A stretch of 64,000 nt of DNA, from NCBI GenBank assembly GCA_009760855.2, contig WPIO01000116.1, forward strand, positions 282,001 to 346,000, read 5' to 3'. Origin of the DNA: Cristatella mucedo (lineage: Eukaryota > Bryozoa > Phylactolaemata > Cristatellidae). Position numbers and translations under genes: made by a program. Of the stretch, positions 1 through 12,165 are shown in pieces. The stretch's first letter is position 1. The number at the start of each line of letters is the position of its first letter. The notes under the pieces were generated by a model that did not search any database, was not told the origin of the DNA, and worked only from the letters and a program-made list of their open reading frames with translations.

Positions 1-565
1 AAAAACTATTTGCATCAGATTCAATGGCTTATCTTGAATATAGGACCTCTGTGATTATCGCTAACGACTCGTCTATAATTATAAATCGTACTTTCCCGGT
101 CGTTCCAATCCGTGTCGGGTGGGGGTCTGGTCTCGCCCAAAAGACTAGTAGCCACTAAAGTCCCACAAGGGTTCTTCACCACTGGTCAGTTGCTGATCCC
201 CATTTATTCTGAACCTCTCGAAAACGTGATTGAACCTTTTGAATATTCGCTATTACTTTCATGCTGACGATACCCATCAGTACCTTTCCCTTAAACCGCC
301 ACAATCTGCTGCAGCGACTGATAAACTGAATGCTTGCCCTGGAAACGTTCAATTCGGTTGTCAGAAAAGTTTTTTAGACTCAAGCCGGGGCTCCTACTAA
401 AAGGACACGTTAAGCGTATTGCTCGCAAAGAAGGCTTTGCTCTTCTAAAAATGTAGCGATGCCTTTGTGAGACTGTCACCATGTGCTCAGAATGTAGGTG
501 TCGTCTTGGCAGCTACGAAAATCTTGAAAGTTTCATTAGCAAAACTGCTTTCACACCTAGCAATC
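1..565 (+). mobile_element. LINE-A fragment (reverse transcriptase region), decayed
   Basis: Broken reading frames on the plus strand spell pieces of a non-LTR retrotransposon reverse transcriptase. The clearest is FHADDTHQYLSL at about 253-288, the F-x-A/Y-D-D catalytic box of the RT palm. Downstream there is a piece like the D-K-L-N-A and K-x-L-L-x-x-G-H segments seen in the other LINE-A copies. Many stops and frameshifts mean that it is dead. It continues at 700 after an inserted LINE-B tail. The 5' end lies before the window. Confidence 0.7.
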
Positions 566-697
566 ACGTGTTGTTTATCAAGCATGATATTACTCACGAT
601 TCAATCGCTTTTCACTTTGCAGCAAATGTAAAGCGCCTAGGAAGAGATTGAATTCTCTGAGGGCGCTTTATCAGGTGCATTATTGTTATTATTATTA
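565..697 (+). mobile_element. LINE-B 3' tail, inserted in LINE-A
   Basis: Carries the recurrent tail: AGCAAATGTAAAGCGCCTAG, then GAGATTGAATTCTCTGAGGG, then GCGCTTTATCAGGTGCATTA and short TTA repeats. GCGCC and GGCGC (about 636 and 663) can pair, with GAGA/TCTC inside, so the RNA would fold into a hairpin. Only the extreme 3' end of the element is present, as expected for strong 5' truncation during target-primed reverse transcription. Confidence 0.75.
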
Positions 698-699
698 CG

Positions 700-1170
700 C
701 CGAGTCCCTTTCTAACACTAGGATCTGTCTACCAAGGTGAAGTACAAAACAAAATCTACGTCTCTCGTTCTGCCTCGGCTTAATTAGTGCTATTCAATTT
801 TGTCCGGGCTACTAAAAAATCCACGAAGCAACTTCAGCTTGTTAATACTATGGCTGTAAGTCCAGTTAAAAAAATCCCAGTGGTTGACTACGTGTCTCTT
901 TTTCTGATGGAGCTTTATTGGCATCTGTTTGATGAACCGATACAGAGCAAAGTTCGAACGCCGACTCAAAAGGCCCACTACTGCTTGGCCTCTTCGTGCC
1001 AGCTAAACTGCAGCACGAATTCCAGCCTCATCGTGCCCTCAGTTCCTCTATTGGCGATACATTAGCTGTTCTGTTCCTACGCTTAACGACTACTAGCACT
1101 ACAAGATTTGGCGCTGCACGTCATTGACTCCGGAATTCACTATTCGACGAAGTCAATACTGCTAACCAAT
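700..1170 (+). mobile_element. LINE-A fragment (RT C-terminal region), decayed
   Basis: Continuation of the LINE-A copy that starts at 1. One frame reads through segments matching better copies at 28,148-28,790, such as QSKVRTPTQKAHYCLA (compare QSKVLTLTQKAHHGLA). This is the region after the RT domain. The frame is then lost. No complete ORF. Confidence 0.65.
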
Positions 1171-2274
1171 GACATAAGCGCTGCAACCGTAATACAACCG
1201 ATTGCAGATGGTTGATAATGAGCTAAATTGTGTAGGTACGCTAAAACGATCACTTAGTTTAATTTAATTATATTCAATCAAAATAAGAGCTCCATGCAAC
1301 CAATTTTCCGCTGGAATTGCGATGGATTTAAGTGTATGTCGAATCGCACATCGAACCAAGTCGCATGAGAACGCATGTTGGCGCAACAGCGAACAAGATT
1401 TTGAGAGCGATTTATAGCTAAAGTGTGCTACTAGATATTGCACAATTTAAGCTTCCAGCTGCCGACTTTCAGGTTATTTCGATTTTCGCTAAAATACACC
1501 GCTTTGTGCTAATTCGTTGCAGCCGGCAGCAACGATTGCTGGCTCGCTGGCAGGCTTTGCTTGTTAGTTTGTTTTAAATAAGTTTGCTTGTCCGTCCCTG
1601 AAAAAATACTAATAGCGAGTCTTACGCGATGTTTTTATAGTCATACGAATAGAGCAATTAGGAGTGTAAAAAAATAGGTTTAGGACAGGGAGGATCTTTT
1701 AATAATTCGAATGTGTAGCTACAATACGCACTCTCTTATTGAAGGTGGACGCTGAAATGTTCGAAATATGAAAGTGTTAATATTGTAAAGGTTTTTTAGA
1801 AGGCTGGCCACGGCACTTCACCAGATAGAACTTTCTGCACCATACCCGAAGTTACGTCTGCTGTTTCCGGCGTTTCGCAGCCCCTACAAGGCGTACCACA
1901 GTTTACATTTCGAAAGCTGGCCAATTTGTGCAGAGTGCAATTGCATGTTAAATGACTGCAGTAGACTGTAAATTTGCAGCCGATATATTAGTTGAATGAA
2001 TACCAATAAAGATGTGGCATAGGTGAAGCTGGAAGGAAAATGTGTTGTCGCCTGAATGCAAGGTGCGGAGAGACTGAGATAGAGCAGAAGTTAAACAAGT
2101 TCTTGAAGCTCCAGTCGATCGCCTGTCGCGAACGCAACCGTGAAACGTCTCGGGGAAACTTGTAATGAAGCAGATAGGACACGAATCTATCGAGATTTCT
2201 CGCACGTATTAGTTTAGTTATATTGATAGTACTTAATACTTAATAAAATAATATATAATTAATACTTTTAATAC

Positions 2275-2307
<33 letters not shown>

Positions 2308-2644
2308 ACTTAATAATTTTAAATATACACACGAGAAACCAACTGCTCAATGAGATATTCCCGTGACCTAGCCGAGCGTGATTCTACGTCTACATGCGCC
2401 CATTCTCATTGCTCATTGCGTCTCCGCGACATTTACAGATTGCCGTCATTGACTTCGTTAGATCTACGGCAGATGGTGGTGCACTCGACACCACCTTTCT
2501 CTTCTATATCGCGCTAGCGATTTGCCCGTCGCTTCACCGAGCTGCCGTCGCTGGCCAAAGAAGAGCTGCCGGCGGAGTACGAAAGACGAAGCCGGAAGTC
2601 TGCATGAGGAAGTCGTTCGCATCGCGGTCGCTCATGCGTGCGAA
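1171..2644. other. Unassigned intergenic sequence upstream of the receptor
   Basis: I recognise no gene here. The stretch is moderately AT-rich, with a strongly AT-rich patch at 2,218-2,330 built of short TTTAATACTTTTATTTT-like runs. From about 2,440 the base composition turns GC-rich. An open frame continues upstream of the receptor ATG from 2,522, so a 5' coding extension or upstream exon cannot be excluded. Confidence 0.5.
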
Positions 2645-3685
2645 ATGTCCGAGCTGGCCAACTCATCCACCGACTGGCACACCCCCCCAGCGTCTGCAGA
2701 GCTCAGCACCGGCTTCCGGCAGTTCCTAGCGACATTCGCCGGCCTAGCGGTGATTGGCGGTTTGATGCCCAGCGTGTCGGCGCTGCTGGCAGTGGCTGCC
2801 TCCAAAGAGCTCCGAAAGTCGGCCTTCTGCACACTGCTTGCCAGCCTGGCCGCTGTTAATGGCCTGCTGTGCGTCACGTGGCTCTACGCGGCCGCAAACT
2901 TCGTGCTGGGCAGAGGCGACGAAAGTGTCGACTGTATTGCCAGTGCGGGAGCGATGATCTACCTGCTGTACCTATACCTCTGGATCTTGGTCATCGTGGC
3001 GCTCAACCGCTACGCGGTCATAGTGACGAGCGGCTGGCCTCCTCTTCGCGTCTTCGCGTCTCTGCGAGGCGTTCGGGCGTCGCTCGCCGCCGTTTGCATT
3101 GGATGCCTGGTCGTTCTAGTGCCGCCCGCGGCGCGGCTTGGTCGCTTGGGCTACGACTTTCGCGGCCAAATTTGCTTCATGCCGAGTGATGATTGGGGCA
3201 ACCGGACGTACCTATACAGCCTCGTTGCGATCGCGTACATCGCGGTTGCAGTTATGGCCAAGAGCTACTATCATGTCATAGCGGAAGTGAGAAGAAGCAT
3301 CGCCAGCTTGCGGTCGCTGTCGCAAGCTGGCGCAGGCGGCGGCGGCGTCGTTCTACCGAGGCGTGTCAAGCGCCTCAGGAAGTTGCTCAGATCGGCTGTG
3401 CACTGTGCCGTCATTCCGACAACGCAGTTACTCTTGATGACCCCTGCTGCGGTCAACCTAATCATCTGCATGCATAGCCATCGAGAAAACGAGGCAGCCT
3501 CTCCCAACTACTGGACGCCGTTTCTGTATTTGCTGCTGTTCTTGGCAGCTGCAGCGAACGGATCGCTGCTGCTCACAGCTGGCGAGGATCTGAGGGCGGC
3601 CGCGCTGAGCGGCTGCCGGCTGTGCCCAGACCGACGGTTGAGCAAAGTAGTACCCGAGGTGATTCAGACGAGCATTCGTAGATAA
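2645..3685 (+). CDS. Class A-like seven-transmembrane (G protein-coupled) receptor, intronless
   Basis: A 346-residue membrane receptor. The start is the first ATG (MSELANSS). It puts an N-glycosylation site at Asn6 before the first membrane span; the frame stays open 123 bases upstream with no other ATG. Hydrophobic spans lie near residues 27-51, 60-88, 98-127, 143-163, 189-213, 267-295 and 309-333. Family marks seen: Cys97 at the top of TM3 and Cys177 in the second outer loop (QIC), the usual disulfide; N-R-Y (121-123) at the end of TM3 in place of D/E-R-Y; a basic third inner loop with a Gly run. Missing marks: no L-A-x-x-D in TM2, no C-W-x-P in TM6, and N-G-S-L-L instead of N-P-x-x-Y in TM7. 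It is therefore a divergent rhodopsin-like receptor, probably a peptide or orphan type; the ligand cannot be told. It is GC-rich compared with its flanks and surrounded by dead LINEs. Confidence 0.8.
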   Translation: MSELANSSTDWHTPPASAELSTGFRQFLATFAGLAVIGGLMPSVSALLAVAASKELRKSAFCTLLASLAAVNGLLCVTWLYAAANFVLGRGDESVDCIASAGAMIYLLYLYLWILVIVALNRYAVIVTSGWPPLRVFASLRGVRASLAAVCIGCLVVLVPPAARLGRLGYDFRGQICFMPSDDWGNRTYLYSLVAIAYIAVAVMAKSYYHVIAEVRRSIASLRSLSQAGAGGGGVVLPRRVKRLRKLLRSAVHCAVIPTTQLLLMTPAAVNLIICMHSHRENEAASPNYWTPFLYLLLFLAAAANGSLLLTAGEDLRAAALSGCRLCPDRRLSKVVPEVIQTSIRR

Positions 3686-3949
3686 AGCCCTCTCCAAACA
3701 GCTTAGTAAGTCCGGGCTAGCATAAATGGCAGGCTTTGAAATGTACACCGACTTCTGCGTCGGCCCAGTTTTTCGATCGTCTCTAAGACAGCTGTCAAAA
3801 AGTGACTTCAGGGGCTGTAAATGCCTCGATCAAACACTTAAAATATTCGTGTCAATCGAACCATCGGCGACTAGCCTTGCGCAAGCCACAGCGCTCGCTG
3901 GTAAAGCTTTATAGATTACTGCAGATTCAGTCCCTAGCCTTTGTGTGTC

Positions 3950-4360
3950 GGTTCTCATGAATGACGATTATCAGTGATAATCAGGCTGGCTTTGCTCAAT
4001 CCGCATTTCGAACAACAGTGGCTGTCTTAAAGGCTGCAACAATGACGGAAATGTCACTGGCCCTAGCGCTGCTAGATCTATCAGCTGCTTTTGACAGCAT
4101 CGATCATGATGCCGTACTTTAACGAATGAGAGCAACGATCGGTCTGTCAGACGAGACACCGACGCGATTTGAATCGTACTCGTCTGATCGTGTTCAATCC
4201 GTGTCGTGTGGGGGTCAGGTCTACTAAGCCAGTCCAGCTACGCGTTCTGTTCCTTAAGGGTTTGACCTCGGTCCGACGCTGCTCTTCATTTACACTCAAC
4301 CTCTGGGAAAAGTGATTAAGGCCTATGGAATAGGATATCGCTTTCATTCTGATGGTAATC
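3950..4360 (+). mobile_element. LINE-A fragment (RT fingers/palm)
   Basis: Plus-strand frame from about 3,975 reads AGFAQSAFRTTVAVLKAA and then ALLDLSAAFDSIDHDAVL (4,065-4,120). The second is RT motif A with its catalytic Asp (D-L-S-x-A-F-D). Later parts are frameshifted. A SINE-1 copy interrupts the element at 4,361. Confidence 0.75.
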
Positions 4361-4545
4361 ATTGGTGAGCCGCGATGGCACACCAGGTAAGGCGGTTGCT
4401 TTCACGACCTCGGTCCCGAGGTCGTGGGTTCGATTCCTGCGGTGGGCGATCCTTTATCGCCACTGCAAGAGGTGGCGATAGCCGTCAAGGCTCTTCTGTC
4501 GCTATGCAAAAAGAGGCTGCTTAAACAGCCAGGATCTGTAGTTGT
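4361..4545 (+). mobile_element. SINE-1 copy (tRNA-derived)
   Basis: A well preserved copy: head GGTGAGCCGCGATGGCACAC with an A-box-like TGGCACACCAGGTAAGG, B box GGGTTCGATTCCTG (4,427-4,440) as in tRNA genes, then a body with TCGCCACTGCAAGAGGTGGC and the end CTTCTGTCGCTATGCAAAAA GAGGCTG. The CGACCTCGG...CCGAGGTCG stretch can pair as an anticodon-like stem. It lies inside the LINE-A copy. Confidence 0.8.
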
Positions 4546-5335
4546 CATTCAAATCGTCGGAATCTGCCACAGCGAAGGGTAAAATGAATGCCGACATTCG
4601 ATCCTGAATATCGGCAAACTTCTTGAAACTACACGACAATAAAACTGAACTGCTACTCATAGGACACGCTAAATGTTTTTCTGGACTAGAAGGCTTTGCT
4701 CTTCTCATAACGGATGCCGTTGTGCGAGCCTCACCATGCAGTCGGAATTTAGGTGTCGTCTTTAACAAGTGCTTACATTTTAAAAGCTGTATTCAGTAGA
4801 CTGCTTCCACAGCTAGCCACCACGTCCGATTCCTGCTAAGATTAGAACCTGTCTTCCACGGCTACTTGCAAACATGTAAATAGCTCCTTAATTATGTCTT
4901 GGCTTGATTATTGTAATTTCCTATTGGTCGGGCTGCACAAAAAAGAAACTAGGTCACTGCACATGGCTGTGAATATGGCTGTAAGGCTAGTTTGCATATC
5001 CCTGAGGTTTGACCATGTTTCTCTTTTGCTAAAAGAGCTAGGATGACTGCTAGTGGATCAGCGGATACAGAACACAGTTTTTACGCTGATCCACATGGCC
5101 CGCCCGCCATGGCTTGTCTCCTCCATACATAGCTGAACTGCTGCACCTGTTTCAGCCTCCTCGTGCCCTCAGGTCGTGCACGGAAATTAAATCAGCTGTC
5201 CCATTCCTCCGCTTAAAGGCCGTTGGCGACAGAAGCTTTTTTCTGTCGGTCCTAGACTGTTAAGTCTCCGTTAAGCAGTTTCCCCGGTAGCTTGATGTAC
5301 CAAGGGTACCCCAGTAGTACTGTTCAATCTCCCTG
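4546..5335 (+). mobile_element. LINE-A fragment (RT C-terminal and 3' region)
   Basis: Second half of the LINE-A copy split by the SINE at 4,361. Plus-strand pieces such as YCNFLLVGLHKKE and RFDHVSLLLKELG match the copy at 28,148-28,790. Stops break the frame, for instance within KELG*LLVDQRIQ. Confidence 0.7.
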
Positions 5336-7524
5336 CCATTTTTGGAGCATTCGATGTTATTATAAAGAGGTCTTACCAAACTGCCCTCGCCTGTGGCAGT
5401 GACTTGGCAGTGAAGTTTCAGTGTAGCTCGGGCGTGTCGTGTTAGTGCGTGAAATTGCCCTATTCCCTAGTCCCAGTTACAGCTGCATATCTAGAAAATC
5501 GCCAATAACGTTAGACTGTTTCATTCAATAGGCACTCTTATCAGGGAACTCACTTCTGACTGACAATACGCTATCTTCAGACGGAACAACGTTTAGAAAA
5601 ACAAAGCCAACCTCCTCCGTCTAGCATGTGCTCAGTTCGTGTAGCTGTTATTTTTTCGCTTCTCCATAGGCTGACTCTGACTACGTATGATATACTGCTG
5701 ACATACACTGCTGACATACTATCACCAGCATTTCACATACTAGCACTAGATTCCTTTCTAGCATTTTTAAAGTGCACAGACAGGAACTTATTTATCTAAT
5801 ATGTTTATTTATATTATCTATTTATCTAATATATTTATTTATCTTATATTTATCGAATGCCGTTACAGATAGACCTTGCCCTAGTTGTTATTCACTTGCA
5901 AATTATCGTAACCTACCCTCACTGTCGCGAGGAAACCACCAGTTTCAATGGAGACTGTTGCACAAAGCTGAGAGAAGAATAACTATTGCAACAGCCATAG
6001 TTACTAGGATAGTCGTATTGAGTGTATGATATTTCTCTGTCTCCTGCGTCTCCGTCTTTAGAAAATGCAAGCGAAGGAATCTCATAAGTAAATAGGGTAT
6101 TTATTTATCTGCATTAACATTTCTATATTATCATATATTTCTATTATATCGTATTTTGATATCATATTTCGATATTTCTATTATATCATATTTCTGTCAG
6201 AATATGAGCGTACGAGCCGCAGTCCTGTAAGCATACGCTTTTGCCCAGACCCGTTGGAGCACGCTACAGTGCCCGCCATTCTGTTGATATATAAATTCTA
6301 TTGATATATCCACATCACTGTCAGCTGCCATTATTAGTTCAAGGGTCGTTAGCGGCCATTATTTTTCTGGTGAATACTTAATATCGCTTTGCTATTGCCA
6401 TTCGAAAGCCTAACCGGCCTGCGCTAGCACTCCAGGGCACTTCAGGGGAACGGGCACCAGCCACAGGCACAGCCGGGCAAAGTAGAGGGGCAGAGAGTAT
6501 GGCTCTAGTTTCCAGTATGTGTGGCAATATTTCAAGCCATCATGAATTTCAATCTTGGTGGAGCAACGGAGAGAATTATTCTAAATTAACTACCAGTAAG
6601 CCCTCAGCAATTATCCCTAGACAACGCTTACAAAGTGCTTATAGAACGCACGCTGGATTTGTTATAAGCCCGCCAAAATGCGTGACATGATTCAGGATTC
6701 GCAATTCTGGTTGAGGCTCGTGATTAGTTCGTCGCTACCGACGCGTGGCTAAAATTCACTCACAGCCCGATGACGTCTCCTAAATGTATCTATTTCATTC
6801 ATTATTTGGCGTACTAAAAATGGTTTCGAGCAGCTACTGTACCTCGCTGAGTTTAAGCCACGTGGAGCCCTAAAAAAGCAGCCGTTTGAATGTATAGCAC
6901 TTAGTTCCTCCAACCGTCCCGCCATATGTGGACATCTTCCACTTCAGATGCCAAAACTTACTTTATTTAAGTTTTCTTGATGTCATATTGATCTGGTATT
7001 TCAAAACTGTTTCTCGCCTTATATTAGGCGAGTTCGGCATTCATTCCAATAACCTTGCACTGACGCTCTATTAGCCAAATGTCGCTCGCTAGCTGTTTAA
7101 TTTTCTCTAACAGTTCATCAGTATCATTGGCTTACATAGCACCGACTCTCAATTAGATATTCTTTCCGAACTCTGTGACGTCATCTCATCCCAATTACAA
7201 ATTCTAAAAATCTGAAAAGTGTGAATTCACGTCATTTGTTAGTATAGCTCGGCTTGGGTATTAAAAAGTATTGTCTTCGAATCCCGAAATCAGAGGTTCA
7301 TCGACACCAAAGTTGTGCTCGCAAAAGCTTCCCCACCGATTCTGGTTAATCTTCCACGTGATCTGTCTCTCCTAGGAGTGATGCGACAAAACTTCACCTA
7401 TCAAGGTTTTGAACAAGTTTACTTCTCTGAATAACCCAAATCTTAGCCCTTGCAACTCTTAGTCTTTGTTGCTTTGTGAAGTGACATAAGGAAATACACT
7501 GTCTATATAGCCTAAGGTTTACTG
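5336..7524. other. Unassigned AT-rich sequence
   Basis: No gene is recognised. Simple-sequence patches occur at 5,790-5,860 (TTTATCTAATATATTTATTT type) and 6,105-6,200 (ATATTTCTATTATATCATAT type). Around 7,040-7,440 there is weakly coding-looking sequence that could be very old LINE, but I cannot show a match. Confidence 0.5.
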
Positions 7525-8157
7525 AAGATGTTTAATCTATCTCGGAAGACCACCGATAATTTCAGAAGATCGCAGTTTCCACATCAGACCACTGCTCGCC
7601 GACCTGCACTGGCTCCCAGTCGAGCACCGGATCTACTTCAAGGTTTTGTCGCTTACTTTGAGGTTATTTCAATCTTTGGCTCCAGCCTGTCTCTCAGATC
7701 CACTCCCACAGCAGGCCAAGCATCTTACCGCCTGCTTTTCGTAATCCAACAGTTAATAAATACCTCGTACAAACCTCAAATCCTTTGGAGACCGTGCATT
7801 TAGTTCGTATGCTCCCAAAGCCTGGAACTCACTCCCGACTTGCGTCCGAACATCCCCTGACTTGACCACATTTAAAAAGAACTTAAGAACACATATTTTT
7901 AGGACAGCATTTAGTGGGTCCCTGTGATTCGTCTTTGATGTGCTTATGCGTGCTGACACTGTGCATGCTGCCACTAACCAAACTTTCCCGCTGACCTTGT
8001 GCATATCACCCCTAACCATGTTACTCATGTTGTTTATCAAAAATGATATTACTCACCATTCAATTGGGTTTCTCTTTAGGGCAAATTTGAAGTGCCTGGA
8101 AAGAGATTTAGTTCTCTGAGGGCGCTTTATCAAGTGCAGTATTATTATTATTATTAG
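7525..8157 (+). mobile_element. LINE-B copy, 5'-truncated, RT C-terminus plus 3' tail
   Basis: Plus-strand reading includes LLADLHWLPVEHRIYFKVLS at about 7,588-7,645, then segments matching the family's FGDRAFSSYAPKAWNSLP region around 7,785-7,835 with stops. The 3' tail with its GCGCC/GGCGC hairpin is at about 8,085-8,135, followed by (TTA)n to 8,157. Non-functional. Confidence 0.8.
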
Positions 8158-8348
8158 GTATCATGGCTGCGCCACAATACATTGTAGATAAAATGTACTT
8201 CAATATATTGGTTACAATACGTTATACTGATTTAGGTGACCGTACCAATATATCGTACTTATTGTATTGGATTGCTTGACAGTATCAATATACTGTACAC
8301 GATTGCTTGACAGTATCCATTTATTGTACTGGATTGCTTGACAGTATC

Positions 8349-9089
<741 letters not shown>

Positions 9090-10905
9090 ATATAAATTAC
9101 CGAGTCACGAGGCATCGGGCTGAAGAAAAGATGCTTACTAAACTCGCTTGACAAGCGGACGCACCCCTGGCATTGCATCTTCGGCTTGAGTGCTGCAGCG
9201 GACAATCATCAAATACTCTAACCCTTCGATTAAATTTATTTTAGGCATGCAAAAATGCCCAGAAATAGATTGGGCTCCCTAAGGGCCCTTTACGAGCATA
9301 TTTATATGATTATTCAAACGCCCCGGCGAGCAGTTTATAGGCTCTCTCGTCACGGTAGCAATAAAGCTGCTGAATCAACTTACCCCTGAATGTTTTTGAT
9401 GTGGTACAGCACAGCGGCTTTGATTCTTCAGGCTGCTTGATTTTCACACACGCGTGTCTGTTAAGGCCACATTAACTTCCAATTTGTTGACGGGTAGCGG
9501 CAAATGCCAAGATTGAGTTGCCGTCTCTACCAAGCCATTTCTCAATAGGTCTTATTTTTTACTTGTGGCTGCTTCGTCACGTGTCACTTAATGTGAACTA
9601 CTTTCCAGGTGTTTCCGGAATGTGCCTCGGCTGCAAATTTTGCATTTTCACTGTTCCTTCAAATATCTTAGCAAATTGCGCTTGGCGGTTGTTTTTAATT
9701 TTATGTGCAACTCATTTTCGCCAAATGATATTAGAAATAAGCCTTCTGCAGCTCCACAACTGCTCAACAACTCTCTACAAACCACACAGAAGCAGTTCGG
9801 TTGTTAAGGAGAATTCTCCACTGCCAAACTCTCGCAATACGCAGGCAGCCACAATAGTATTCTGTTTGGGCCTCCTCAAGGAACATTTCAGAAAATTACC
9901 GTGCGCTCACAATTTCGCTTATCGGTTGCGTCTTCAAACATTGAAAGTTTTATTACGGCGAATCAAACATCCGGTAAAGCTCTGCTGAGGCAAACTGATT
10001 GTGGAAATATTTAATATTTAATATTTTATTCAGAAAGAGCCACAGTCAGCAGCTGAAAAAGCAATAGAAACTTGTGTTCGTTAGACTCAGTGCCTGTTCT
10101 TTCGGTTGCTCGCCTACTTCCGTTGCTCCTGCCATACGGACTGCTCGGAAGAGACTGTCGAAATGGCAGCTTTCTTCCAGAAGGCCAGCGGCTGCAGACG
10201 ACCGTGTCCGCGCGAGCGTCCTGATGCGGAGAGGGCGCGGTCTCCGCATCTGGAAAACTCACCGGACGCAGCCAGTCTGCACGCACGCGAGCAGGCCGCG
10301 CGCCGCTGCCGAGGGCGCCGCCGCTGGGGCGTACAGCGACGGCGCCCCGGCGCGACGCCGCGGACCCGCTTACAGCGACGCACTGGGAGCGTCAGACGGG
10401 CCCCGCCGTCTTCCGCGCTCCTCGGCCTCCAAGACGCTGAAGCGAGGCCGCTCGTTCAGTGTCGTGCCGCGCGGCGGCGTCGCGCCAGACGCCTTAGCCG
10501 ATACCGGGGAGCCGCCGTCGCCGTGCTCACGTGTCGATGCTCGCTGATCTGTAACAGAGCGTGCATTCGTTGACAAATTAACCGCTCTTCCTCAGGTTCG
10601 ACGTGGGCTTATCGCAAGATATTACAGAAGCCAAATTGCTAATAAGAGCGCCCACTTACCACGGCGTTTACGCCATACATAGTAGCCCACTCCGAGTACT
10701 GCCATTGCCGTAGCTGCTGCTAACACGGACATTCTCACCATTTCACCCAAGCTTTCAGCTTCACGTGAGACGAATGCTTTGGCGTCGGTGTCTTTTATTT
10801 GTGGCTGTATCAAACGTCACGATCAGACGCGGCGAGTTTCCGATTGTTGGGAGTTTGAAGTGAAAGCGCGGTCGGAGGAAGCGAGTCAGTCGTCGTAGCA
10901 TTATT
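9090..10905. repeat. Tandem segmental duplication, unit A
   Basis: Aligns by eye, co-linearly, with 11,240-13,235. Shared landmarks include CGAGTCACGAGGCA / CGAGTCGCGAGGCA near the start, GCTGCTGAATCAACTTACC in the middle, and the whole small-gene region at the end. The outer part (9,090-10,020) is clearly diverged with indels, while the 10,150-10,900 core is about 94-100 % alike. That uneven divergence is described under findings. Confidence 0.8.
10370..10741 (-). CDS. Small single-pass membrane protein, copy A (two exons)
   Basis: Exons at 10,660-10,741 and 10,370-10,548, joined across a 111-base intron with donor GTAAGT and acceptor TTACAG; the joined frame encodes 86 residues. I chose the ATG at 10,741 (GAAATGG context); the frame stays open upstream to a TGA but has no earlier ATG. 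Residues 4-23 form a hydrophobic span (SVLAAATAMAVLGVGYYVW) followed at once by R-K-R-R, the layout of an N-terminal signal anchor with a cytosolic tail, as in outer mitochondrial membrane or ER-anchored proteins. The tail is Arg, Ser, Gly and Pro rich and probably disordered. I do not recognise the family. Copy B, 2.3 kb away, has the same two exons, the same splice sites and no indel. A GTAAGC just before the stop could be an alternative donor into a further exon. Confidence 0.6.
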
Positions 10906-11954
10906 TCAGCTGTAAAGGAAGCACGGTCAAGCGCTTCGAAATAGATCCGTTTTCACTTATCGCGCTCTGGCATTACAGTGACTTCACACGAAGAGCAGAC
11001 TTTCTTAAGACTTAATGAATTCAAGAGTAGTTGATAAACAGCTTAAGTTAACTTGTAGAAGACGAGCTAATCAGTATCTTTTTGAAGTAAATACTTGTGA
11101 TTTACCCTCAGTCAGCCGCAGAGAATTAATCCGGTTCTTGAGGGCCAGCAGCTGGCCGCGTGACTGATGGTGTCGCGTAGCCTTCACTAGGAAAGGTTGG
11201 TAGTTTTAAACCATGCTACCACGTAGGAAACAGGGAAGACAATACATTTCCGAGTCGCGAGGCACATTGGGCTGCAGAAAAGGTGCTTACTCAACTCGGT
11301 TGAGGTGCAGGCGCACTGCTGGCATGCGTCATCGGCTTGAGTGTTGCAGCAGTGAATCAGCTAATGTCCTAACCATTAGATGGTACATTTTGTAAGCTTG
11401 CAAAAGGTGCCTAGAACGAGATCATGCTTTCCGTGGGCGCTATATGAGCGTATTTATATTGTTATTTTAATGCCCACTGCAAGCAGTCTAACTTATTAGA
11501 GGTCTTTAGTCGCAGGAGCAATGCAACTGCTGAATCAGCTTACCTCCGATCATTCTTCGTTTGGTTTGCACAATAGCGTTGTCCCTTAGTTGTGCTTGAA
11601 CTTCAGATTCGCATGTCTTTAAAGGTCACATTAACTTCCAGATTTGCTGTCTGCTAGTCATAGATGCCAAGATTAAGGTGCCTTGTCTAAGTCAACAGTT
11701 TATCAATTGGTCTTATTTCTCACTTGTGGCTGCGAGTCACTTTTCGTGACCTAATTTGCAGGCGTTGCCGTATTCAGCCTCTGCTGCTAATTTGGCATGT
11801 TCACCGTAGTCTGAAAACATCTCAGCAAAAGGGTGCTTGGCGGGTGCTTTTGATTTATTATTACAATCTATTTTGACCAAATAAGATCAGCAATAAATTT
11901 TTCGCAGCAAAAGAAACTGCTTTTCTCCATACAGATCTCCGCGGAAACTGCTAG

Positions 11955-12165
11955 AGTGACAATAATAATAATAATGCACTTGATAAAGCGCACTCCGAGA
12001 ACTCAATCTCTCTCTAGGCGCTTTACATCGGCTGAAAAAAGAAATACGATGAATGATGAGTAATATTATGCTTGATAGACAAACAAAATGAATAACTTGG
12101 TTAGGGGTGACATGCAAATGTGGTTAGTGGCAACATGCTCCGTGTCAGCACGCATAGATAAGCGA
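11955..12165 (-). mobile_element. LINE-B 3' tail copy
   Basis: Minus-strand tail with (TTA)n next to TGCACTTGATAAAGCGC, followed on the plus strand by the hairpin region and GACATGCAAATGTGGTTAGT, which belongs to the LINE-B 3' untranslated part. No coding sequence is left. Found only in duplication unit B. Confidence 0.75.

Noticed and set aside
10155-10254. Minus-strand reading VVCSRWPSGRKLPF resembling the CDGSH iron-sulfur domain (CxCWxSxxFPxCDGxH), next to a CISD-like membrane anchor
   Set aside because: The second Cys of C-x-C, the Cys-Asp-Gly and the His are all missing, and joining it to the gene needs uncertain splicing. The likeness is not enough.
10074-10547. 157-codon plus-strand open frame over the conserved GC block
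   Set aside because: The frame is broken in duplication unit B by a one-base length difference near 12,594, so it is probably a GC-content artefact.
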